Below are positions 21,242-33,070 of a DNA stretch of 64,000 nt, one piece after another. The notes below the pieces were generated by a model. It was not told the DNA's origin, did not search any database, and saw only the letters and a list, made by a program, of their open reading frames with translations. This DNA comes from Rostrohypoxylon terebratum (lineage: Eukaryota > Ascomycota > Sordariomycetes > Xylariales > Hypoxylaceae), in NCBI GenBank assembly GCA_022497145.1, contig MU385905.1:124001-188000 (forward strand). The letters are read 5' to 3'. Numbering within the stretch: position 1 is the first letter of the stretch; each line of letters begins with the position of its first letter. A program made the position numbers and the translations under genes.

Positions 21242-23904
21242 GGTAACAGAAGAATCTGATACGTGACAAGATTTTAGAGTAAATAGTAGGGAGATTGGAA
21301 GATGAAAGTGATTTTGTAGTAAGTATTTCCGATCTATCGTGGGATCGGGGAGGATCGGGGAGAATGGGGAGAATCGAGGCGACTTCCAGCTTTGAAGCTA
21401 TAGCTAGTTGCTAGGTACCTAGTCAGAGCTTGGAGGAACAGTCTAGCCTGGTCTTCTCTAGGAACTCATGTGACTTTCTAGGGGAATTAAAGAAGAGATA
21501 CCAGTTAGAACAGCTAAGGGCATGATGTTACTGAAATTGTTATGGTGATCGTGTCGGTGATGGCGCAAGGCAAAGGTCAACCTTTCGGTCGGTGTGATTG
21601 GCGTTGAGAAAGAATGTAACATAAGGTAGGATGTAGGGTGTAAGGGTGTAGCCGTAATGTACTAGGTAGGTAGACCGTAGGTAGTATACACCGGTGTGGG
21701 ACAATACCTACCTCCAGGTATGCACTTCCCTTCAGGGCTCCAGCTGGTAGCTGCTACAATGCGCCCAGGCCTAGGTACCTAGGTCCTAGGGACCTCCAAT
21801 ACTTTAAAACATTCCCGATAGTGGTCAATTTGGACTGCCCCTCCCCGGACCGCCGTAACCCCTCCTTCACCTTCCCACACCGTCAGATACCGTCACCCAC
21901 CTGTCATGTGTCGATCCCGTAGTCCGAGTGAACGTTAATGGATCGTTGCTTAGGTAGGTACTTTACTTAGCTGCCTAGTACCTACGGTCCTACGTAGAGG
22001 CACCCCATAAGCAATATCGATACCTGATCCGTCTACCAGTTGGAATCTTGATATGCATTTTCTTTCGCATGATATTATGTAGTTTACTTGTTTCTGTATG
22101 CGAATTATTGATATTGAAGTTGGGTCACCCTTGACACTTGTACTTATGGAAAAATTGGAGGATACTACCTACTAGTAGTAGGTATATGTGTATTTATTAA
22201 TATGCAGCTATCGGAAAGCATAGAAATGATGTAGTCTACTACCTATACAGCTGTACATTAGGTAGTATTATGGAGAGACGATACCTAGTGGTGTAGCTCT
22301 ACAGCATACCGGACGTGGATTTTGATTTAATACCTAGGTAATATACGAAGATGAGATGATTGATCCTCCCCACGTCCATAGATCTACTTGTTATACCCTT
22401 TATGCATAGTTACCTAGAGCATTGGAACCATAAGCCGGTGACTCGTCTTGACTTGGGTATAAACTTATCATAGTAGCTTCGTATTTAGCTAATGAGGATT
22501 CAGAGCATCTACACGGGTGTAGGCCCTAGGGTGTAATGGTGTAATGGTGTAATACGTGGCAGAGCGAAAAGGTAGGGCTTGTTCGAGATGCGAAACTCTG
22601 TGATCAATCAATGGGTTTCGAACGATAGATATGCCAGACAGACGTTCATGCGAATCAACTCTTGTCGCAAAGACCTGTCGAGACAATTGGATCGAAGGTT
22701 TCGAAGCATCCATGGATAATGGATCTCTTTGGGATTGACTGGGGAAAAAGAAAAAAAAAAGCCTTGGAGCCTTGGAGCCTTGGAGCCTTGGAATCTTGAG
22801 CATCGAAGCAGCCTGATCTTTATCAAAGTTACCCCTACCCAGGTCTGCTACTACCTAGTAGTACTAGTACGGTAATAGTACAATACCTACATACCTAGGT
22901 CCTATCTACAATGTACAAATACATAACCTAGTAGGTGCACCCTTGCACCTACCCACCTTCTATCGATAGATGCTTCCATACCCTGGTGTGCCTGTACACT
23001 TCACACAGCACAAGTTCACATGCGTAAGAGGCGTGCCTGACTTAGACCTAGATAGGTAGACCATACCCCATCCGGTATTCACAAACTTCTTTTTAGAGTT
23101 AGTAACGCTCTATTTGAGGGCATATTTGAGGTAATTAGTCTAGGAAAACATGTCGAGACAAAGAGCTGTTGAGTGCATTTATGCAATTATAGTATGTAGT
23201 TAGTCAGTAATCTTATGAAGTTGATTGGGGTTTTCTCGTTAAGGAAGAAAGAAGGAGAAGGGAAAAAAAAAAAAAAAAAGGTCGATAGTAATCTCCCCTC
23301 TTTCGCGACCCCTCGCTACATCTGATTGATGCCAAAGAAAAATAATGACAACCTTGGAAGATTGTGAGTGCAACAACAACAACAACCACAACCATTACCA
23401 TTACCACCACTACTACTACCACTACCACTCCCGATCGACACCGTCACCTCGCAGACTAGGCGACTTTCTAATGAGAAGCGGTTTGGATTTATTCTAGGAT
23501 CTTTTCCCTCAAAGAGTTTAATCGGGCTGAAATTCGAGAGTTGAACTAAAAACCGAAAAAAAACGTAGGAATTTAATATTTCGATCTCGATTTCGATTTC
23601 GAGTTCGATTCGAATTTGCTACAGCGATATCAGCAGTTGACCTAATTCTCTTTTTTTTCGCCTTGTTAATTCGCACAACCCACAGCCGGCGACCGCGCGC
23701 CTTAGCCCTGCGGGGCACAACATCACGAACATTCAAGTGAAGACAAAACTTTGAATCCTTGACAATCTTGTTCTCTACCAGCCGAATACTGGATACCGAA
23801 TACCAAAAACACCCCCCAATACCAACCTCTAATTTCCCTCTACCCTTCGGAAATCATACGCCTTACCTGTACCTGTCATCGTTCGGGTTCGACTGTTGGC
23901 AGAT
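21242..23904. other. Intergenic: divergent Sds23 / Kap121 upstream regions
   Basis: 2.66 kb with no supported gene. 21650-22350 and 22840-22960 are rich in ACCTAGGTA-like palindromes. An 8-bp array (GGTGTAAT) lies at 22530-22553 and another (CCTTGGAG) at 22761-22793. A poly-A run of about 18 bases is near 23262-23279, and trinucleotide AAC/ACC tracts lie at 23371-23430. Confidence 0.5.
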
Positions 23905-26900
23905 ATGTCGGTGCTTCCGGCAGAGACTCACGCAGAGCTGACACAGCTTCTGCAAGCCTTGCAATCCCCAGATAATTCTGTTCGATCGCAGGCCGAAGGT
24001 CATTTGCAAAATAATTGGACCAACACCCGACCTGATATTCTATTAATGGGCTTAGCAGAGCAGATAGCTGCTCCGAACGAAACGTCGGTACGCATCGTCT
24101 TTTCTTTGTACTGCTTCTTTTTGAGTCTTGTTGTTTGAGGCGTACAGCAACTAATCAGTTTGCCTATTTTTCTTATAGCTTCGTTCCTTCGCTGCCGTCA
24201 TATTCCGCCGAATAGCGTCCAAGACGCGCAAGAATGACAAGGGGGATAATACCGAAATATTTGTCTCCTTACCTCAGGCACAGGCATCAGTAATCCGCCA
24301 GAAACTGCTCGAGACCCTGGCTAACGAGAGGGATCGCCTTGTAAGGAATAAAATCAGTGACGCTGTTGCTGATGTTGCTAGGCAATACTCGGAAACAAGT
24401 GAGTTCGCCGTTTATTCACTTTTCATCTCCCTTTCCCACTCATTACCTGATCTTTCCTCGACTTCTCCCCGACTTCTCTTTGACTTCTTTCCTGCCATCG
24501 TTCTTCTACATTCATGACGCATCCGCAACGCCGTCTACCATGCCTTTAAACCGAATAGTCAAGAAGACCTTCCGCAGCAGAGTGTCGACCCTAGGGAAAA
24601 TGCCTGCTAACAACCGTCCAGATGAGCAATGGCCCGAGATTCTAGCTGTCCTATTCAACCTCAGCGTAGCACCTGACGCTGGCCAGAGAGAGACAGCCTA
24701 TCGTGTATTTGCGACAACACCCGGGATCATCGAAAAGCAGCATGAGACTGCTGTTCTCGAGGCTTTCAACAGAGGTTTCAAAGATGACTCTGTAGCCGTC
24801 CGGTTAGCTGCCATGGAAGCATTTGCTTCATTTTTCAGGAGTCTACCTAAAAAAGCGCTGCCCAAGTATTTCTCGTTACTTCCTGACGTTCTCAATATTC
24901 TGCCCCCAATTAAGGATTCGCATGATTCTGAGGATCTTAGCAAGGCTCTTGTGGCGCTGATAGAATTGGCTGAGACCTCGCCTAAGATGTTTAGACCTTT
25001 ATTCCACAACCTAGTCATGTTCAGTGTTGGCGTTATTCAGGATAAAGAGCTAAACGATCTCTGTCGTCAGAATGCCTTAGAATTGATGGCCACGTTTGCT
25101 GACTATGCGCCATCAATGTGTCGCAAGGATCCTTCCTACACGAATGATATGATTACTCAATGCCTCAGTCTGATGACGGATCTAGGAGAAGACGACGATG
25201 ACGCCGCTGAATGGTTGTCGTCTGACGACTTTGATCAGGAGGAAAGCGATCTGAATCATGTCGCCGGCGAGCAATGCATGGATAGATTGGCTAACAAACT
25301 TGGTGGTGAGACTATTCTGGCACCGACATTCCACTGGCTCCCAAGGATGATGACCTCGATGGCGTGGAAAGATCGCCACGCAGCACTCATGGCTATTTCG
25401 GCTATCTCCGAAGGCTGTCGTGACCTCATGGTCAAGGAGCTGAGCCAGGTTCTGGAGCTTGTTGTTCCTGCCTTAAAGGACCCTCACCCGCGAGTGCGTT
25501 GGGCTGGATGTCAAGCCCTCGGTCAGATGAGCACCGATTTTGCGCCTACGATGCAGAAGGAGTACTACGATACCATTTTGAAGACTATTATCCCTGTGCT
25601 TGACTCGCCTGAGGGTCGTGTCAAGGCTCATGCTGCCGCGGCACTTGTTAATTTCTGTGAGGAGGCCGAAAAGAGCATCCTCGAGCCATACCTCGACGAT
25701 CTCTTGTCCCATCTCTTCCAACTGCTCCAGAATGAGAAGCGTTATGTCCAGGAACAGGCTCTGTCCACCATCGCTACGATCGCTGATGCGGCAGAGGCAG
25801 CCTTTTCTAAATATTACGACACCCTTATGCCTTTGTTGGTTAATGTTCTACAACAAGAAACGGAAAAGGAATACCGGTTACTGCGCGCAAAGGCTATGGA
25901 ATGTGCTACTCTAATAGCATTGGCAGTGGGCAAGGAACGTCTTGGAAATGACGCGATGACGTTGGTCGATCTCCTTGCGAACATCCAAAACAACATTACC
26001 GACGCAGACGACCCCCAATCCCAGTACCTTATGCACTGCTGGGGACGCATGTGTAGAGTTATGGGCTCCGAGTTCTTGCGTTTCTTGCCTAATGTCATGC
26101 CTCCATTGGTTGAATTAGCTAGCGCCAAGGCCGACATACAATTGCTCGATACGGATGATGAGATCGAACAGTTCCAACAAGAGGACGGGTGGGAACTGGT
26201 ACCGTTGAAGGGCAAGATGATTGGAATTAGAACTTCCACAATGGACGACAAGCATATGGCGATCGAGTTGCTCGTAGTCTACGCGCAAACCCTGGAAGGT
26301 CATTTTGCTCCGTATGTTGCTGATACTATGGAGAAGATTGCTCTACCAGGTCTCGCATTCTTCTTCCACGACCCAGTTAGATTCATTTCTGCGAAACTTG
26401 TCCCGCAGCTCCTAAGTTCATATAAGAAAGCTTATGGACCAGAATCTAACGAGCTCCGGGGTCTATGGGCCGGAACCGTTGACAAGTTGCTGGAAGTTCT
26501 TACTGCCGAACCCGCCATTGATGCTTTGGCTGAAATGTATCAATGTTTTTACGAATCAGTCGAGGTAGTTGGTAAAAATTGTCTTACCCAGCAGCACATG
26601 GAGAAATTCATAGACGGAGTTCATTCAGCTATTGAAGACTATAAGGATCGTGTTGCGCGTCGCGAGGAGGATAAAGAAGGGGCCGCTGCCGAAGACGCGG
26701 AAGATGAAGCGGAAGATCTACTGCTTGCGATCGAGGACGACCAAACCTTACTTTCTGATATGAACAAAGCTTTCCATTCTATTTTTAAGAATCACGGCGA
26801 TGTCTTCCTTCAGCCGTGGGAACGCCTCATGGGGACGTATCAAAGTTTCCTCACCTCAACAGATCCGACTCAGCGACAGTGGGGATTGTGCATCATGGAT

Positions 26901-27753
26901 GACGTTCTCGAATACTGCGGACCGCAAAGTGTCCGCTATGCTCAAGCTATAAGCGCCGCTCTCATAGAAGGCTGCAAGGATCCTTCGGCTGCTATTCGAC
27001 AAGCTGCAGCGTAGGTGTCAATGTATAATTTAGATAGGCGCAGTCACTAATCTTCTAGATAGGTACGGTATTGGTGTTGCCGCTCACCGTGGCGGAGCCC
27101 CTTGGTCTCAGTTCTTAGCGACTTCGATACCCTACTTGTTTCAAGCGACGCAAATACCGGACGCTCGCGGCGAAGAGGCCGTTTACGCAACTGGTCAGTC
27201 TTATCATCGAACTACGACTGTGTTTTAGGAGTTGCTGACGCATGAACAGAGAATGCTTGTGCAGCTATCGCCAAAATCCTTCATTTCAATAAGCAAAGCC
27301 TTCAGGATCCGCAAGCTATCGCAACCCAATGGTATGTATCTCTAGAACAGATATGTGCCGAACATTACCGCTAACCAGTTCGCTATGTAGGATCAACACT
27401 CTACCCGTCACCAATGACGAGGAAGCGGCACCATACGCTTATGGGTATCTTGTGGAGTTGATCGAACAGCAAGTCTAACCCTAGTTACCATGCCACATTG
27501 AGAGATATATAGCGAAATTTCACTAGCTAACATCCCGTATAGGCAAAACCCAGCAGTGACTAGTCAGGTAGACAAGGTATTCGTCTATGTTGGACAGGCC
27601 CTTGAGACTGAAATGCTCCATGGTCAGCTTGGCGCACGTGTTGCTCGAGCAATCCAAATTCTGCTTCAGTCGGCGAATGTTGATCCAACGCCGCTATTGC
27701 AACAAAACTTTTCGCCGGAAGGACAGGCAATGATCAGACGCCACTTCTCTTAA
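23905..27753 (+). CDS. KAP121: Karyopherin/importin beta-3 (Kap121/Pse1 family)
   Basis: Nuclear import receptor of about 20 HEAT repeats; imports ribosomal proteins and other cargo with Ran. Seven exons: 23905-24087, 24179-24398, 24622-27010, 27063-27193, 27250-27331, 27391-27468, 27543-27753; 1,097 residues, the same as the yeast family size. Landmarks include QLLQALQSPDNSVRSQAEGH at the N-terminus, WPEILAVLFNL, TTPGIIEKQHE and HEAT units such as HPRVRWAGCQALGQMSTDF. Intron 2 (223 nt) has no stop in the downstream frame, so the big exon could be wrongly extended upstream; the phase join to NEQWPEILAVLF supports the boundary used. Intron 6 (27469-27542) needs a GC donor (GCAAGT) to give LIEQQNPAVTSQVDKVF; no GT donor gives this frame. 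An acidic loop (EDAEDEAEDLLLAIEDD) is near residue 900. Confidence 0.93.
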
Positions 27754-28857
27754 ATGTGCTAGCAAAATGGTGCCGGGCTACGAACCTGTGTACCCTGAGA
27801 CAAAAGGCGTGATTGATCTGTAAACTGCTAGACTTAGCTGGAAGATGTTACAGCTGAGAATATGGGAATGGTTTAACTCATCACGATACCACCTTTCATG
27901 CTGGGTTTGGATCATTGCTAGAATAGCGTTTAGCTATTGTGGTCTCTATCGTGATCGAGGACATATGGAAGAAGGGAAGGAGTGAGTGATTCGAGGTTCA
28001 ATCACATAGTAGCACGCCTCTCTCCGTTGCAGCCCATCCGGATCGAGCTTGATTCCTACGTGTGACGTGGCGCAATTGGACCAGAAAAAAAGGAGAAAGG
28101 GAAAGAACTTGTATCTCAACTAGGTACTTAGCAATACCTATAGACCCAGCTAAGAAATGCCAGCAAAGAAAAAAAAATTAACTATTGTTGGTGAACGTGT
28201 AGCTTAGCAGCTCTGACCCCAAATATTAGCTGTTTGTGCTATAGACGATGATGTCACTTGTAATCATCCTTACTACCCAATATGAAAACAGATCAAATGT
28301 TTGACTTATTGTGGTCGCGGGCGCAATTATCAACAATAATAATTTTCAGCTCACGATGTTAACACAGGGATTGCTTTGAATTGATGGTAAGTGGCAGATA
28401 CTGGGATTGTGGATTAAGTAGTTCAACTCCTATTAGGCCTATCAATGCCCTCTGCTTTTTCCACTCTTCTGTCACATTCTCGCCTTTACGTGACAATTAG
28501 TAGGAATGGTTATTACGTGGCCATTTTGTTCGTTATTTTGCTCGCCTTCATCGGAGCGGATGTCAAGGCGATATCACAATAGTAGAGTAGAATACACAAA
28601 GCAGGGCTCGTAGCCTCGTACACACAGGGTTATTTTTCCCTCAACCCAGCAGGAAAAAAAGAAGAAAAAGAACCCGTCATAGCTGGGGGGCCCAAGCTCA
28701 GCTGGTGAAATGGTATCTCTCCTAACTCCTGCCAGACTAGCTTGTTCATGATTCCTCCCACAAACGCCGTAAAGACAACTCATCAGATTAGAGTCCACGA
28801 TAAGTGTGAGGCTTACTTCTCTTCCTTATCACCTTCACGCTTCTTCTTCTCGGCTTC
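27754..28857. other. Intergenic between convergent 3' ends, with hairpin-repeat copy
   Basis: 1.1 kb between the Kap121 and RSC genes. It contains one copy of a dispersed hairpin repeat (28409-28464) described separately, and, next to the RSC stop, a stop-free continuation of that gene's frame (28816-28857). No other gene is seen. Confidence 0.5.
28409..28464. repeat. Dispersed hairpin repeat, diverged copy
   Basis: Carries TTCAACTCCTATTAGGCCT followed by ATCAATGCC, matching the better copy at 62023-62087 except for G/A and C/T changes and a few indels. The outer arms (GTGGATTAAG / CTTTTTCCAC) are imperfect remains of the 16-bp inverted repeat in the other copy. Confidence 0.7.
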
Positions 28858-31800
28858 CTATGCCGCAGATGCCCTGGCAACAGCGTCGATGTCCTTATCA
28901 CGACAACTCCAGCCATCATACGTTGCTTTCAACACCTCATTTCCCTTGTGCATTTCGTGAAGCCAGGCTAGAAAGACATCGCCGGCAGTGTCGATAATTT
29001 GCTTTCGTTCCTCCTCGGCAGCAAGTCTCTCTGTTTCCTGGCGCTTCTTCTCTTCTTCCTTTCGCAACTCATCTCTTGCCTTGCGCTTTGCTCGGCGATC
29101 CTCGATCTCGCGCGCGCGATCAGCTAAATAACGGACGCTATGGCCAAGACTGGCGCTTTCAGCCGAGAGTCCGCGGTGCGGGCGATCTAGCGGTGGCTGA
29201 GTAAAGAACAGCACGCGACCAGCCTCATCACGCTGGAATTGTTCCCGAATATCGGCGGGAATCTTATCATTCAGAGTGTTATCCAAATGGTAGACCTCGA
29301 CCGGACGTGGCGGGTTGTAGGCGTTAGTTTGTGCATGTGCGACTGGACCAGGAGTGGCTGCCATGGGAGGACGGGCGGGCGATGGTGCAAGACGATGCGA
29401 CGGGTCATATGTGGGCATGGGAGAGTTCATTTGATGAGGGGGAGCGTGGTGAGGCTGATGAGGTATGGGAATCGGCGTGGTGCTGTACTGAGGCGTGAAT
29501 CCGTTGTAAGCAGGAGGCTGGTGTGGTTGATGAGCCTGGAAATGCGGAGTCTGGGGCATCTGTGGCGTGCTGTGACCGTGGGTGGTATGATGAGGGCCTT
29601 GGACGCCTTGGACAGTAAAGCTGTGATGGGCGGAAGCGGCAGCATGATTACCATATTGCGGAACAGGCACCGGAGTAGGGCTGGGACGCGCTACGAAGGG
29701 ATGTGGTGATGCATACGTGCCAGCGTGTCCAGGTGTAGGCGTAGGCGTCGCTGGAATGGTGGAAAAATGGGGAGTGTTACCCATCATGATATCGCCCTGG
29801 CTGTCAACAGGGCGAGCTGACTGCATCAATGAAGGACGTCGAACTGGATCAATGGTTGGGAGAGCGGGAGGAGGCGTTGGCGTAGGCTCCGGTGGTGGAG
29901 ATTCCTATAGGAAGATTCGTGTCAGCGCGAATGAGAAATTAAATTAATCTTAGGTGACGCGCTTCAGTGAGACAATAGAAAAAGAGAAAAAAGGATTAAC
30001 ATCCATCCAATATAGCATACGTATCTTTTTTTTTTCCTTTTTGTCAAGGAAAATCTTACAACGCAATCGATAAGAACGAGAAGGGATGGGAAGAGATGGG
30101 AAGAGATGGGAAGAGATGTGAAGAGGGATACATAGAGGAGGGGCAGATAAAATAATCTTCTCTTCTCTTCTTCTTTTTTCACTTTCCTCTTTCGGTTGTT
30201 CTTTTTTTCTCATTTTTTTCTCTCTTTCTCTCTCTCACACTTTATGTGTATCAAGGGGGTAAGAAGTGTATGGAGATACGAAGTGGCAGGTGATGAGGCT
30301 TAGGCAGGCAATCAAATCAAAGAAATAGGAAGAACTCACATTCGGCTCTCTATCCCGACAATGTACGGCTCCGATAAGGGGGGGTGCATTTGTAGCTCCC
30401 CAGGTCGGCTTAGGTAGAGCATCCGTCGGCTTCGCATCATCGCGCAGGAGATGCTTGATAGGACTAGGCACTTTTCTCAGTTTGCGAGGAACCTCAAACA
30501 GATCCATTTCGTAATCCTTCTCGCGAACCTCGTCGGGCACACAGCTTGCCCACGTTTTGATTTTGTTGAGCTTGTGCTTCTCTTCGTTGTATCGAGCCTC
30601 GCAGACATATACTTCCTTATCCTTGGGGAATCCTCGAGGTCTACCCTTGTTATATCGGGTTACGAACATGACGAAGCATCGATCCACGACTTCGTCGATA
30701 CGGTGGTCTCGATATTGGCCAGTCTTCACTACCTCATTCTCTAGAAAATGCTTTTCAAACCGATGGACAGTCTGCTCTGGGCGGTAGTACCAACATGCGT
30801 TCACCCATTTTTGCCCTGTCTTGTCTTCCCAAGTTCGGTAGATCTGCGCGACGATAGGCTTGGTTAAATCATTGGGGTTGGTAATATGAACCCAGTCGCC
30901 TAGGGAAGCAGGGTTAGTGTTCCAACACAACACCGCAGAACTACGGGCAACTTACCAATTCTCCAGACCTCTCCCTTGTGGAGAATCTCGGGGAGAGGTC
31001 GTCTGCCATCTTCGTCCTCGAAGTCATTGTCGGGCTTCGCCTTCTCTTGCTCACCCAATATGTGAGCTTGGCGTTGCAACTCAACCGCGTCATTATAGAG
31101 CTGGCTATCCTCTTCGTTGTACTCCTTGGCATTTTCAAACATCAAGTCAAGATCTCTCAATACTTGGTCCACATTCTGATACTTCTTTCTCTTGGCCTTT
31201 CGCTTGATGAGATCCAAGGCAATAGGGTTCTTAATGGCAGCGAAGTAGTCGGGCGTCGCTTGCTTGTCCGGGAGCCTCTCAAACGGCACGATCAATAGCT
31301 CTCCGTTGGGGTGCTTAGGCTTTCGAAGACCCTTCAACAAGGCATGAATACGGGCCTCGAGCGGAGTAAAGACCTTAGGGGGTCGGCCTCGCTTCTTGTG
31401 TGAATCATCATCTCTCATGTCAGATTTTCGGCCGGACGTGGAGGAGCGACGGCCACCTCGTCTACCACGTCGGCGGACACCATCATCGTCCGAATCGTCG
31501 TCGTCTTCATCATCTTCTTCGTCATCTTCATCCTCTTCGTCCTCTTCCTCCGGGTCCGGGGGTGGAGAATCTTCTGTCTCTGGGATCTCGCCTAGATCAG
31601 GAAGCACAGCCTCCTCGGGCTTGATGATTCCGTCATCGACTAGCTTCTGGAGCTCTATCTTGAAGATTTCTCGTAAACGAACAGCATCTTTGAAGAGCAT
31701 GGATGATGGGCGGTTGTAAACCATAGCATTATGGGAAATCTGAGCGACATCCTTGACGAATTCGGAGAAAGCAGTATACTGCTTTTTAAGCTTCTTGGTC

Positions 31801-32524
31801 TATTACCAAAAAATTAGGTGTTAGTGTTGGGACGTATTGAACATCAAGGTCTAGCTGCGTGTCAAAGGATTGTAAGGGTTATACTCACGCGAATAGTGCT
31901 GAAAGCGATAGGCTCTTTTATCACTTCGTGGTACTCGGGCATGTGTCGTCGATTTGGAATACGCTGGAAATGAGCGGCAACCTGGTGGTCACTATAGCGT
32001 TCGTGTTAGCGAAAAGGGTACGACACATGGAAGATAATAGTAGAGATTAGAAAATGATATTTAGTATATAAGAAGAGTAAAAAAAAAAAGGGGGGGGGGG
32101 AATTTTACCCATCCTCTTTATAGGTAGAGAGATAGTTCGCCGTGTTCTCAATGACGGTCATCATATTGTGGTCAAGCCGACCAGGGGTTCGCTCTTCTTC
32201 GGGTTCTCCATCAGCATCTGCTTCGCCTTCCGCGTCTGCCTCTTCGTCTGCGTTGGCGCTGGCACTTGCACTTGCACTGGCACTGGCACTGGCACTGGCG
32301 CTGGCGCTGGAATTGATGTTGGCACCGGCATTAAGTACTGAGACCGGGCGCGACACGTCTGCGCTAGTATTGGCATCGCATGTATCTATATCCATTTTTG
32401 AAGTGTCGTCATCGTGTGACTGGTCCTTGTTGTCGCTTGCATTGTTGTCGCCGGTGGGTTTGGCCTCTATGGACTCGCGAACCTCGGCCGCGCTCTCGGC
32501 TGGTTTGTCGGCTTCGTCAGCCAT
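28858..32524 (-). CDS. RSC1: RSC/SWI-SNF-type chromatin remodelling subunit with two bromodomains and BAH (Rsc1/Rsc2)
   Basis: Five exons on the minus strand: 32524-32109, 31991-31889, 31799-30956, 30899-30340, 29904-28858; 989 residues. Order of parts: acidic N-terminus with an Ala-Ser repeat and Asp/Glu tract (about 75-115); bromodomain 1 (about 120-225, IPNRRHMPEYHEVIKEPIAF, HNAMVYNRPSS); a long Asp/Glu run; an AT-hook (KKRGRPPK, about 308); bromodomain 2 (about 315-415, TPDYFAAIKNPIALDLIKRK, ENAKEYNEEDSQLY); BAH domain (about 455-575, GDWVHITNP, ARYNEEKHK); then a Pro/His/Gln-rich linker and a charged coiled-coil-like C-terminus. This order is that of yeast Rsc1/Rsc2, which read acetylated histones in the nucleus. 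Intron 4 is long (435 nt) and holds a 10-bp tandem repeat. After the TAG stop the same frame continues for 14 charged codons. Confidence 0.9.
30084..30127. repeat. 10-bp tandem repeat inside RSC intron 4
   Basis: About four copies of GGGAAGAGAT in a purine-rich stretch (pyrimidine-rich on the coding strand), lying upstream of the acceptor of the 435-nt intron. Confidence 0.8.
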
Positions 32525-33070
32525 GACGAGAGGGTGGAAAACAGATGATAGCGATCAGGATATGTGTGATTATGCACTGTCGAGCTTCGAAAGTGTGTAT
32601 TGAAGTGCACGGTTTAATGAAAGGTTGGCAATGGTGCGAAAGCTGAACGGTTTCGATGCGGATGGCAGCAGTTTGATCAGTTCCTGAGCGTTTGGATCGT
32701 TAAGTTGGTTGGTTGATTGGTTGATTGGTGTTAGCGCCAAAGTTATCATTACCTACCAGGTAACGGTCCTACATCAGTATTGTACCTATGTACTTCGTAG
32801 TGGATGCTTAGCAGGTACCTAGCTAGGTAAGTACTAACGTACACAGTGCAGCACGCTAAGATTAAGACTTTAAGTAATAAGTACCTACTATTATCACTGT
32901 TCCGACAGACTAGCTAATAAGAAAGTACGTATATATGTATATATGTATATATGTATATACCTGATGTGGCTGGCCGCTGTCTTGCTACTTCGTACCTAGT
33001 AAACTTTGTACTAATAGCTAATGAATTCACACAATTTCACAGATGTATTCATGTATTTACAAGATCAACA
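32525..33070. other. Intergenic: RSC upstream region and transporter 3' flank
   Basis: 546 bases with no gene. 32750-32900 carries CTAG/GTAC palindromic motifs and 32929-32957 an 8-bp array (GTATATAT). Confidence 0.5.

Noticed and set aside
24357..24621. Upstream extension of the large Kap121 exon into MTLLLMLLG...
   Set aside because: It reads through intron 2, which has a GTGAGT donor, GCTAAC branch and CAG acceptor; the spliced join restores the conserved protein.
29239..29709. 156-codon plus-strand frame opposite RSC exon 5
   Set aside because: Shadow of a Pro/His-rich coding segment; no recognisable protein.
32142..32603. 153-codon frame antisense to RSC exon 1, rich in Ala-Leu and Ser
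   Set aside because: Produced by the Ala-Ser and Asp/Glu repeat on the coding strand; not an independent gene.
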